64,000 nt of DNA from Stromatinia cepivora (Eukaryota; Ascomycota; Leotiomycetes; Helotiales; Sclerotiniaceae). The position numbers were made by a program, and so were the translations under genes. The number at the start of each line of letters is the position of its first letter. Position 1 is the first letter of the stretch. Of the stretch, positions 35,131 through 45,579 are shown piece after piece. The stretch is from NCBI GenBank assembly GCA_014898415.1, contig RCTD01000023.1, positions 682,001-746,000 of the forward strand. Reading direction: 5' to 3'. A model generated the notes under the pieces. The model did no database searches and was not told the DNA's origin. It was given only the letters and a program-made list of their open reading frames with translations.

Positions 35131-35459
35131 GATTGAATAAAGCTTTATGAAAACAGAAAAGATAATTATAATTATATAAATAACGATTCATTTATAAAAT
35201 TAAGGGAAAGAAAAATGTTCTTCAATATAATAGATTAGATGTTATGATTTTATAATGGTACGTGTATATACAATCATAAAAGAATCAAAAACCCATACAA
35301 ATTCAAGGGAATTTGATCGTATACATATATGGCCCGAGCTTTATACAATAGACGAGCTATCATCACCAAAACAATATAAAGGTAATATATACCTATAATC
35401 ATTTCGAAAAAATTATGCAAAGGGAAGCTTGAATATGGTAAAAACGAAATGTAATGTTA

Positions 35460-35790
35460 CCCCTATCGATTTCGTTCAATTTGATCAATTTGATTGATTT
35501 GATTAATTTGATCAATTTGATCGATTAATTTGATCGATTTCGAAATTGATTATATTAATCATCCATTATCATTATACTATAATTCAACCTCTTTCCTTTT
35601 TCTATTGAAACTTTTTCCTTTCAGAGATTCTTTAAATCAAGAAGAATACAAATCAATATTAATTTAATCAATTGATAAACAATTTGATCGATTTGATCAA
35701 TTCATTTGTCATTTTGATTAATTTGGTTGATTAATTTGGTCAATTTGATCAATTTCCATTAAATTGATTAAATCAATCAAAATAATTAAT
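35460..35790. repeat. GATCAATTT-rich repeat in Gypsy B
   Basis: A run of TTTGATCAA/TTTGATTGA units and their complements lies between the chromodomain region and the 3' LTR, at the same place as in copies A and C. Confidence 0.75.
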
Positions 35791-35900
35791 CTAATTGATT
35801 TAAAGCTTATAAACCTTTACAAAACCTGATTTCCAATAAAATAACAATGGAACAAAGAAGTGAAATGCTCGAGGGCGAGCTTTTCCAAAGGGGGAAATAA

Positions 35901-36182
35901 TATTACAAATCGTAAATTACAGAAGGCTAACCATATAATACCTTTTATCTCCCATATCCATTGATAAACTGATTATCCGTACACATACATTACGATTTAT
36001 ACAATTTAATATAATAAAATAATAATTCTAATAATATATATGTACAATCCCGCAGCTTATAAATGAGTATTTGTATATATATATCTAGTCGCTTCTTATA
36101 AGCCATAGTTCTTCAATTATAGATTCTAAAGAACATAATTGACCCTGTTTATTCAGTTCTACTACGGCTCTTATACGTCACA
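35901..36182 (+). repeat. 3' LTR of Gypsy B
   Basis: This 282-bp LTR starts degraded (TATTACAAATCGTAAATTAC) and ends nearly intact (CTACTACGGCTCTTATACG, then TCACA). All visible differences from the 5' LTR ends are C/T or G/A. Confidence 0.92.
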
Positions 36183-36449
36183 TCTATTGTTTATATTCTT
36201 TTTTATCCGAAACTTTTTTTTCTTGATCCTGAAAAGTTCAATAGTAGTTTTCAAAAGTTCGATATTTGGTTTCCTTCGATTCGAACGAAATTATAAGTAG
36301 ATAGCATTACAATTGGTAATTTTATAGTTCAATTTTATTATATTTATTTCAATCTCGAATCTTATATACAAGTTATAATACTACCTCAGCTTTCTTCTTT
36401 TGATTAAAATATTCTCTTAGATTATACAACGATTCTAAATCAACTTATA

Positions 36450-37180
36450 TACATTTATAATAATCCGAATAAAGTTCAAGAAATCGAAGATAAATTATTC
36501 ATTTTCAAACAAGGAATTGATTGTTTATATATTTATATTACAAAATTCGAAAAGACTTTTTATAAAGTCAAAAATCAGAATTGGCCCGATTCGAATAAAA
36601 TCTCAATTTTTTACAATGGACTTAATATTACTTTTAGAAATTGTCTTTCTCAACAACTTTCTTTTCTTCGCTCCTATCCCGATTTTGTTTAGGTTATATA
36701 ACAATTAGTTACTTATACAACAAATAGATTCCTTATATTATTCTACTCTAGTAAACCTAGAGCCTCATATATATTGCAGAATCCATTCCATTTTCGGAAT
36801 TATGATCCAATGGATATTAGTAATCTTAATATTATTAATGCTTTTAGCCTTTTTGATATCTAATCGAATAAACCCGATTGTATTTTGATTCTACTTTGTA
36901 TACAAACGTCCGAGTTTTTCTTTTCTGAAAGAACTCTTTTGTACAAGCAAAATAAATGTATACAATATGGAAGTAATTTTTATTGGGTATAAATCTGTCC
37001 GTTAGATCTGTATTAAAGAGTTCAAGATCGATAAAAGCCTATTCCGGCTATTATATTGACTATTAAGCCCGAAAGTGATGATGATAAGGATTTAGGAGAG
37101 ATAATCAATGGCCGATATTTTGAAGATCGTTTGGAGGAGGTATATGGTACAGTGGATATATATTCATTAGTTATAATATA
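36450..37180 (+). pseudogene. Gag of element F, with a degenerate zinc knuckle
   Basis: One frame can be followed for about 240 codons with about half a dozen stops. It reads KVQEIEDKLFIFKQGI, then ITKFEKTFYKVKNQNWPDSN, ISIFYNGLNITFRN and LSQQLSFLRSYPDFV, matching Gypsy/Ty3 gag capsid (WPD..KI..F..GL...LR..LSQQL). Then comes DPMDISNLNII (the DPMDLD-type segment). Finally KCIQYGSNFYWV, stop, ICP fits a CCHC knuckle in which the second Cys and the His have both become Tyr by single transitions at each changed base. No pol sequence follows; the polypurine tract and 3' LTR come next. This gag belongs to the non-autonomous element, not to Gypsy B. Confidence 0.78.
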
Positions 37181-37686
37181 ATCTGTATATCAGGAATTTT
37201 TATCAAAAGAAGATTAATGATCATTTTGTACTTAAATCATTTGTTTAAAATGAGTTCGAGGCGAATTCTTTAAAAGGGGGGGGTAGTGTTATGAGATATA
37301 TATGATCGCATTTGATCGGATTAGTATAGTACTAAGTTTCAAGCCGATCATATATATAGCTTCATAGTATATTCTCTTTAACTCTGTAGCTTTTAATTCT
37401 AAGGTTGATCTCTAAACGCTCGTTGGGTTCGTCACAATTAGAAATAAAAGAATAATTTCATCCTTTCTATTTTTATATATTATTGTTGTAATCCATTCTC
37501 GATTATCTAGCTATATTGATTTACTTCTATTATATTTTTCAACATTAATAACAACTATTGCTATATATATAATCCCTATTATAAAACCTATTTCATCGAA
37601 ATTATAAAAATCGCTATTCAAAATACTATATTTCGTTTATATATTTGCAACCAATCAAAACTACTTTTCAATAAACTTAGAATCTT

Positions 37687-38095
37687 TATAAAGAGCTCTT
37701 TAAAAGTCATAAATACAATTAAAATATATCTTTAATTCGATTCGACATTTTACAAATCGATATACCCAAAACTTTCCAACACATTTCGCATCCCTCAATT
37801 CAAAAATATAATTTATTATATTTTTTACATTTTTCAATTTAGATGGAAATCCTTTTGAATTTATATCGAATATATATTAAACAATCATTTCTTCTTTTAA
37901 TTCTATAATCTTATAATTATTCATTTAAATCTCTATTTGATTATTTCGATCGTTGATTTTATTATATAGTATAAATTGAGGTATTATATAGAATTTTGTA
38001 GTTTTAGTAATTGATAGATTTTTAGATTTACGAATAACTTCAATAACTAAGATAATTCGGGTTTCTTTTGATGATGTTTTTATGATAATTCGTTG
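37687..38095 (-). pseudogene. pogo/Fot transposase of Q, N-terminal half
   Basis: The reverse complement of this segment aligns base by base with the N-terminal transposase half of R at 27154-27593, with mainly transition differences. It encodes the same helix-turn-helix and CENP-B-type domain with additional stops. It lies just inside the right end of Q, confirming that Q runs on the minus strand. Confidence 0.75.
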
Positions 38096-38182
38096 AAATA
38101 TTATATATTGAAATTGAAGTGATTGAATAGTATAAAAAGTGGCGATCCGGTAATATTGGCGACCCGGTGATAAACCACGTTA

Positions 38183-39370
38183 TGCGAACGAAATACAGCA
38201 TTTTGGATAACGATTTTTACAATTTCGACGAAATAGGCTTTATAATAGGGATTATATGTATAGTAATGATTGTTATTAGTATTAAGAGATATAATAGAAG
38301 TAAATCAATATAGTTAGACAATTGAGAATGGGTTATAGTAATAATATACGGAAATGGAGAGGGTGAAATTATTTCTTTATTTCTAGTAGTTCAAGGACAA
38401 GTTCATCTTTCCAATTGGTATATTAAAATGAATTTTTTTGTGGAATGGGTTATTAAATTTATATTTAATGGATGGACAAACAATAAGATAGATTTAGAAT
38501 GGTTGAAACATTTTGATAAGTATATTAAGAATCGAAGAAAAGGCAAATATCGAATATTAATATTAGATGGATATAAAAGTTATAAATCAATAGTTTTTCA
38601 AGTATATTGTAAAGAGAACAATATTATATATTTACATTTATTATTCTATTCAAATCACTTAATTCAATTATTTGATATTGATTGTTTTGGTAATCTAAAA
38701 TGTTTATATGATGATCAAATTAATGGATTTATTAAAGTATATATCAAGTATATTTCGAAGGTTGAATTCTTTATAGCTTTTAAAACTATATACAAAAAAT
38801 CAATCATTTTTTAGAATATGAAAGCAGGGTTTTGAGGAATAGATTTAATCTTATTTAATCTTGAAATTATACTTTCGAAATTAGATATTCGAATTCGTAT
38901 ATCTACCCCCCCCTTTTTCGATCTAAATCAATGAATCTTTTAAACCCCTTATAATCCAATAGAAGCTTTTTCTTAATCAATATTAATTAAATCTCGAATA
39001 ATTCATCATCAATTAAGTTCTCTTATATTTATATTCGAAATTGTATTAACTTTAATTAAAGGTATAAAAAGATTAATTTATGAGAATATACTTTTAAATA
39101 TAGAGAATCATATATTTCGGATAGCAAATGAAGTATTAAATAAATATCGATATACAAAAAAAACTTAATTATATTAAAAAAGAATATTTATTGAATAAAA
39201 GACTTTTGATATATTATTTCAACAAGAAATTGATATTCAAATTCAATACAATAAATATCAAAAAGGGGGGAATTCTAATAGGAAAGTATCTTTTAATCGA
39301 TACTATAGTAAATACAGAAAAACAAAACATAATACAAGAATTTGTTAAAACAATATAATAGATCCTAGAT
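38183..39370 (+). pseudogene. pogo/Fot transposase of R, C-terminal half
   Basis: Directly after the right TA of Q the frame resumes with RTKYSILDNDFYNFDEIGF, where YNFDE is the first catalytic Asp region. Two stops follow, then EWVIVIIYGNGEG, QVHLSNWYI and KYRILILDGYKSY (second catalytic Asp present). The next part, NNIIYLHLLFYSNHLIQLF, stands for the SHLLQPLD region. The longest open piece is 38428-38814. The frame continues with more stops to a tail resembling the C-terminal knuckle CGKTGHNARTC of fungal pogo transposases. Joined with 27154-27593 it gives a full-length but inactive gene. Confidence 0.85.
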
Positions 39371-39511
39371 TGTTAGATTCTTAATAGTTTTAATCAATTG
39401 ATTCAATTGTTGTTGAATAATATAGATTTAAAGTAATTGAATAGTATAAAAAGTGGCGACCCGGTGATAAACCACGTTATAACTGTTAAAGAAAATATAA
39501 ACAACTATACT

Positions 39512-39801
39512 TGTCACGAATCGCGAACCACAGGAGGCTAATCACATGGTACCTCTTATCTCCTATATCAATTGATGAGCTGATCGTCCGTATATATATA
39601 TTACAATTCATACGATTTAGTATAATAAAATAATGATCCTAATAATATATATATATATATAACCCTATAGCCTATAAATAGATATTTGTATATATATATA
39701 TATTTAATCATTTCTTATAAATTACAATTCTTTAATTATAGATTCTAAAGAATATAATTGACTCTATTTATTCAATTCTATTATAGCTTTTGTATATTAT
39801 A
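39512..39801 (+). repeat. 5' LTR of Gypsy C
   Basis: It starts intact (TGTCACGAATCGCGAACC) and ends degraded (CTTTTGTATATTATA). It is homologous to the LTRs of copies A and B. Confidence 0.9.
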
Positions 39802-40291
39802 TTATCTATAATTTATTACAAATGTCCGATTATCTAATAACCTTTCAAATAATATTTCATTTAATAATATCTTCTTAAATAAATCATTACAAATATTCTA
39901 TTCAGAAAAAGAAGATCTATTCTGATTTAATCGATAAAAATATAAACTCTTTTAGAAATATATTATCATTTTCATAATACAACGAATTCTATTTTCTATA
40001 TATTCCAAAATTTCGAAAAACTATTCTAAGAAACTCTTTCTTTCTTTTCAATTATTTCAATAATTTTTTAAAGAAAATATAAATATAGGTTTTTGTTGAC
40101 TTTTGGTGCAGGAAGTAGTAGTATTGTTGACTATGTAGGTTGAACTAAGGATCTATAATTCTAGTAGGAATAGAATTGAGGTTATCCCTAAATATGGTCT
40201 ATATACTATTATGGTCTTATAATCTCAATTCTAATTCTATAATGGCCTTATTTCCAATATTCCTTTATTAAGGATATCCTATTCGATCCTT

Positions 40292-40657
40292 TTAAGCTAC
40301 TAATTCTAATATTTTTTTGAATTTTTCGAAAGCAATCTTTATATAAGATTTCGTTATTCTGTTGACAATTATATTGTATATATTGATATAATTAATGGCG
40401 ATTTTCTTCTTTTCTGTTAAATCCCTAATAAAATGATAATTGATATCTATATATTTGGATTGTTTATGCAAATATAGATTCTTGGTTAAAGTTAAAATGC
40501 TTTGATTATCATTGAGTATTTGAACTATATCTTTATTCTTTTTAATGTAATTTAATTTGAATAGGTTTTTGAATATTTGTGTAATCCATCTTTTTTGTTT
40601 GATGAATATTGTTATTGTAATATATTTTGATTCTGTATTAAAGGTAGCTATAAACAT
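40292..40657 (-). pseudogene. RNase H region of the Copia element in Gypsy C
   Basis: This open piece of 121 codons reads DNQSILTLTKNLYLHKQSKY then IDINYHFIRD, the highly conserved end of Copia RNase H (DNQSAI.L..NP..H.R.KHI.I..HFIR). It then continues to the element's C-terminus, which ends near the 3' LTR at 40259. The upstream part of the domain is broken by a stop. Confidence 0.88.
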
Positions 40658-40840
40658 TTGTTTCTTGTTAGTCTATGATATAAAATCTTTGTAGAATATT
40701 ATAATTCCTTTTGAAACACTTTTCTGGTTATATTTGTTATTAGTTCAATTTATATTTGTATATATCTTTATTGTATTGTTAAGCATATTGTATTCTTTGT
40801 AGATATCAGATTGTACTCCTTTTGGCCTAAATTATAGCTT

Positions 40841-42000
40841 CTATTTGATTGTTGATTGTAGATATCGTATCAGATTCTTTAAAGCTATAGTATAATATTT
40901 TGTTGGTTTTGTTATAAATTGTGAAAATCTTTCAATTAAGAATATTATATCTGATCGAATATATACTATTGGATAAATTATATTTTTTATTTGTTGTTGA
41001 TATTCGTTTATATCTATTAATTCATTATTATCGATTGTTGGTTGAAGATAGGTATAATTCATTATTAGTAGTTTCTTGGTTTGATATTGTTTATATATAA
41101 TACTATATTTGGTTAGTATAGTATCAAGATATTTTTCTTGATCTATAATTAATATATATATTTTTCTATCACAAATAATTCTAATATTTAGGATTTTATT
41201 AATCTCCCCTAAATTCTTAGTATTAAAACGGGTCGATAGTTTTTCATCGAACCAAATGATTTGCGATGATATGTATAATATAATAACAATATCGTCGATA
41301 TATACTAGTAATATTATATTATGGTCTTTGGATATATACAGATATAGGTCTACCAAACTTTATACAAAATCTATATCTAAAAGTTCTTTCTTCAATAATA
41401 AACTCTAGTCCCTTTTAATTTGTTTCAATCTATATAGGCTTTGTAGAGTTCATAATATATATCCTTTTTTGATTTTGATATTTTGGGATAATTCGAGGTA
41501 GATCTTTTCCTTCAAATATAATTCGGTAAAGGCGTTTTTGATATCGAAATATAAGTATTCCAAATTTTCCTTTACAATAATAGTTAGGAATAATCTAAAT
41601 ATATTTAGTCTTATTATTAATATAAATATTTCGTTGTAATTCTTTCTTAATATTTAATTGAACCCTTGAATTATTAATCTTGCCTTGAATCATTTTATTT
41701 TATTATTTTTGGTCTTAATTGTAAATATTTATTTCATCGAAATTAGATTATTTTTTTTAGGGAATATATATTCTTTTTAAGTATCATTTTGAATTAAGGA
41801 TATGATTTCCTTTTGGATAATTTCCTTTCATTTTTCAGAATATTTTTGATCCGATATTACTTCTTTATAAATTCTTGGTATTTTGATTTCTAAAACTTTT
41901 TCGGCTGGATATATTATATTTTTTATATTATTTGTATCTATCAATGAAATCATGAAATCTGAAATAATCTTATCTTTAATATAAGGATCTATTTTATAAA
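40841..42000 (-). pseudogene. Reverse transcriptase region of the Copia element in Gypsy C
   Basis: The open piece 40841-41356 (171 codons) contains LLVYIDDIVII, the Copia YVDD active-site motif, followed by the DLGEI-type motif (here NLGEINKILNIRI) and the connection region. The N-terminal half, towards 42000, has stops. This copy retains both catalytic Asp residues at the active site, but the frame is not continuous. Confidence 0.88.
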
Positions 42001-42181
42001 TAATTAGGATTATAATTATAATATATTCTATATTTTCTTGAATTTTGGCTTATATAAATATCGTAATCAACATCCTTATAATTTTGTTTTTCTGTTCTTT
42101 TTTAGGATTTTGTTCTATATCTCTTTTCCGTTTTCGTATTAGATATCTTAGGGATTCGTCTTTAAGATCTATTTCATTCTT

Positions 42182-42478
42182 TTATTCAATCTCAAATAAT
42201 TGTAGATTTATTTTGCTTTTTGATTTTGCTAAAATAAATTTATCAATAAAATTTAAAACAATTTTAAATTTTGCTTTTAATATAGATTCAGGATTTGCAG
42301 AAATTGATTTTTGGGCTGGACCCTTTGAAATGATAGATTCGATATCTGAAATATCCTTGGAAGAAGATTCTTGATTTGTTTTCTGGATATTGCTATTTTC
42401 ATTTTCATTATATATTGGTATTAATATATCTAATTTATCTGGTTTCAATTCGATAATTGAAGTACTTAGTATAATCAT
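42182..42478 (-). pseudogene. Linker between integrase and reverse transcriptase, Copia in Gypsy C
   Basis: This open piece of 98 codons is rich in Ser, Glu, Asn and Lys (NIQKTNQESSSKDISDIESI). It corresponds in position to the variable hydrophilic linker between integrase and reverse transcriptase of Copia polyproteins. The opposite-strand frame at 42045-42374 is a shadow. Confidence 0.6.
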
Positions 42479-42899
42479 TGAATTCGATATAATATCTATT
42501 AAAGAGAATATTTGAAACGAAAATAATATAAATATTATGTTTGATATTAAGGATAGAGAAGATGCCTTATTTATTATTAATTTATTACAAAGTTTTCGAT
42601 TTAGTTTTATATTCTTTATTCCTTATAAACCTGATTTATAATTTCTTAATTTAAAATCCAAATCTTCTTTTCGGTAAAATTCATCTATGATTATTCTGTT
42701 TGATCAAAATATATAATCTAATTTTAAAGAATATATTTTGATATATTTATTTATAACTTTTGAGTATTTTAAAAATATATCGATTTTCGAAGTGTTCTAT
42801 AATTTATTATATCTTTACCCTTTTAGAATAATCTTGGGATTAATATAAATATAATATTTGTTTTTCTAGATTTTATATATTTTTATATTTAGTATTATA

Positions 42900-43960
42900 T
42901 TTATAAAAGTTTTTATAAAGGATTAATCTATTTCATTTATATTAGGATTAATATTAATATGATTTTTGATATAAGTATTGTACTTTATAGTTTCATTTTA
43001 AAATTCTAATAGTAATTTAGTTTCTTTTAGTATTACTTTTATATTTGTTTTTGTAGTTTTTATATTCTGTTCTGTAGGCTTGTTTTGATGTAAAGAGGAA
43101 ATTGTTGTAATTTCGGATTATATACTTGATGATTATTTATAAATAACTTATAGGAGTTCTGGTATATTGTCAATCCTAATTATAATGATCTTTTCTTTAA
43201 TAATTAATTCTATCTTCTTTTTCCAAGTTTTCAATATTTAAATTGTATTGTCTTTTTGTTTAAATGGTATAATTCAATTTATTCTTGTATAATTATCAAT
43301 GATCAATATGAAATAACGATTCCCTCGAATCGATTTTGGGAATGATCCTGCAATATCGAAATGTATAAGTTCGAGTTTCTTTGATTTATACAGATTCAAT
43401 TATTTCGGAATACGATTGGTTATTTTGATGAGTATATATATTTCGTAGATATCTAATTCAATTGGGATCTTTATCGATTTGGTTATATTGAATACCTTAT
43501 ATAGATTCTTGATCTTATCTGAATCTAGATAATTGAATCTTTGATGCTATAATAGATATCTTTTTTTCTTTTTAAATGTTAATTCGTTATTAATATTTTT
43601 GATATTATCGATTATTTTTGAAGAGAAGTTTTTTTCCTGATCATTTTGATATACATTAGAATAAAGAATTGTATCCTTATATCCTTTAATTATATATAAA
43701 ACCATATATATTCTATTTTGTATTCTAATACAGATAACTTTCTTATTGTCCTTCTTGAAATATATATAATAAAAATTGAATTCCCCTTACAACTCTGTTT
43801 CGTAGATCCTTTTTCCTGACAATAAGTTTACTTTTAGTTCTGGTATATATAATATATTTGAAAATAGTATCTTAGAATTATCTTCGTATATTATATCCAC
43901 TAGATTTTAATAACGATAATACATCACTCCCCCATCAACCTTTATCCTTTGTTTGGTAAT
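42900..43960 (-). pseudogene. Pre-integrase and integrase region of the Copia element in Gypsy C
   Basis: Read on the minus strand, about 43400-43210 gives LELIHFDIAGSFP then GNRYFILIIDNYTRINWIIP, the two first catalytic Asp motifs of Copia integrase (H.D..GP, ..DD.TR). The segment about 43960-43660 matches the GAG-pre-integrase domain that is open in copy D at 62436-62726. Stops interrupt the frame. Confidence 0.75.
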
Positions 43961-44399
43961 AAATTCTATTGATTTGAATAATAAAAATTGGTTAGATATA
44001 TATAAAGAAACATTTATATCGATATACTATTTGTTAAGAAAAGCTTTATTAATAATTTCCTTTATCAAATTGTAATCTTCCTTTATTATATCCTTAATAT
44101 CGAAGTTTGATTTAGAAATATTGTTAATAGAATATATTTGATCTTTTTTATTGAAATGAACTTTCTTTAGATTCAATAATCCTTTTCTTCTTTGATAACA
44201 AAGATAATTATAAAGGAATTTATTGGTTTATATTAAATATAGGTAGTTTTGTATATAATGATCTTCCCTTTGATATAGATCGTAAATATTATTTGGGATC
44301 TTGAAATTTGATTTTTGGTGTTGAGAAGTGTATCTAGATCCTTTTGCAATTTGCGCTAGTTTTGATTCATCTTTAAAACGAAGTTCTTTAATCTGTAAA

Positions 44400-45000
44400 T
44401 GCTTGATTTTATTATTGATATTAAGATTGGTTTAGATATTCAATATATTCATTATTTTTTGATAATCGATTGAAAGATTATGTATTAAAACCAAGAATAG
44501 GGCAATATTTTGATATACTGATCAACAACTTTCGTTTGCAATTTCTAATTTCTTTTTGTATTTTTTCAATTTGTTTCAAATTTCGATAATGGTTATATTG
44601 GGATGGGTATTGGGTTGGAATTTGAAGTTTTGGATCATCGTTATATATATATTGATTGTGATTATATTGATTCTAGTATATTTTGATTTAAGGTATCTCC
44701 AAAGTGTATATACTGTTGAATATTCGTTGATGAAGGTTTTATCGTTATTATTGAGTGTTGTATAAATATATGATAATGTATTCGCTTTGTTCTTTAAATA
44801 TTCCGATTTCAACTCGATATTGTAATATATATGACCATTGATCTTATAGACAGATACTGTATTGGGTTCTGTAATCTACGTATATTCGTCTAATATTTGA
44901 TCAATTATATAAAACTATCCTTTCCCTTTTAATTATATCTTCATTTGTTTGAACCATTATTCATAGTTATTTTGATCGAGCTTCGAAGGGTTATTTGATT
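44400..45000 (-). pseudogene. Gag region of the Copia element in Gypsy C
   Basis: An open piece at 44576-44812 reads SYIYTTLNNNDKTFINEYST, then LWRYLKSKYT, which fits the UBN2-type Copia gag (...A...I...L.......I....A...W..L...Y). The start near the 5' LTR is too degraded to place. Confidence 0.55.
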
Positions 45001-45579
45001 TCGATATTGTAAAGGTTTTTTGTTGTTTAATAGATATCGAAGATAGTCTTTAGATTTTTAAGATGGTTTTAAAAAAGGATGTATAGTAAATAAATTCAAA
45101 ATAATAAAGAAATATAAAAATAAAACAATAAAAAAATTCGTAAAATTGTATTGTAATATGTTTTCTTATAGCTATGCGAACTTGTTTTTCGCCTTTATTA
45201 TAATTCTATATCAGTATTGTACAGACTGCTTTCTGTTTTGGCCTGTAATGTTGTGAGTTATAAACTATATTGTCGTATTTCAACTCTGCTTCGATAATAT
45301 TGTATGAAAACTCTGATTTTTATTTTGTTTCATTCCTACTAGTTATATTAATCCTTTTTCGATTTGCTTTGTTTTCTAATTATTACTATATAATCGGATC
45401 TTATAATTTGTTGACTTTTGATACAGAAAATAGTAGTATTATTGATTATATAGATTGAATTAAGGATCTATAATTCTAATAGGAGTAGAATTGAGATTAT
45501 CCCCAAATATGGTCTGTGCATCATTGTGGTCTTGTGACCTCAATTCTAATCCTATAATGGTCTCATTTCCAACAGTTTT

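Larger units (their letters stand above)
29135..36182 (+). mobile_element. Gypsy LTR retrotransposon B (chromodomain type)
   Basis: This copy is uninterrupted: LTRs 29135-29414 (280 bp) and 35901-36182 (282 bp), with a perfect 5-bp TSD TCTAT (29130-29134 and 36183-36187). Total length is 7,048 bp. It is the best-preserved of the three related Gypsy copies and the best guide to their layout. A polypurine stretch AAAGGGGGAAATAA precedes the 3' LTR. It is inserted in the 5' third of element F. Confidence 0.95.
28708..37436 (+). mobile_element. Gag-only LTR retrotransposon F, split by Gypsy B
   Basis: LTRs of 150 bp lie at 28708-28857 and 37287-37436 with a perfect 5-bp TSD ATTAG (28703-28707 and 37437-37441). 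The left LTR starts TGTCACGAGATACACGTG and the right one ends TTGGGTTCGTCACA. A polypurine tract (AAAAGGGGGGGG) lies directly before the 3' LTR and fixes the plus orientation. After removal of Gypsy B (29135-36182 plus 5 bp) the element is 1,676 bp. Its only recognisable gene is a gag. Same family as E and G. Confidence 0.9.
27596..38180 (-). mobile_element. pogo/Fot-type DNA transposon Q, inserted in R and split by element F
   Basis: The ends are ACGTGGTTTATCACCGGG at 27596 and its complement ending at 38180, flanked by TA (27594-27595 and 38181-38182). Q is a sister of R in opposite orientation: its transposase C-terminus lies at 28156-28587 (minus) and its N-terminus at about 37690-38090 (minus). 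Both inverted repeats keep two copies of the CACCGGGTCGCC block. Without element F and its TSD it is 1,851 bp. Confidence 0.9.
27057..39477 (+). mobile_element. pogo/Fot-type DNA transposon R, split by transposon Q
   Basis: The left end ACGTGGTTTATCACCGGG starts at 27057 and its reverse complement ends at 39477, with TA duplications at 27055-27056 and 39478-39479. Excluding Q (27596-38180 plus one TA) leaves 1,834 bp, normal for this family. The transposase lies on the plus strand in two halves either side of Q. The left inverted repeat contains two direct copies of a CACCGGGTCGCC block; the right one has only one. Confidence 0.9.
40094..45574 (-). mobile_element. Copia LTR retrotransposon inside Gypsy C
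   Basis: Two 166-bp LTRs (40094-40259 and 45409-45574) bear TGTTG...CAACA-type ends, with a perfect 5-bp TSD GTTTT (40089-40093 and 45575-45579). The element is 5,481 bp. On the minus strand the order from right to left is gag, protease/GAG-pre-integrase, integrase, reverse transcriptase, RNase H, which is the Copia order. It sits in the 5' untranslated or early gag part of Gypsy C. A second copy of the same family starts at 58892. Confidence 0.93.
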
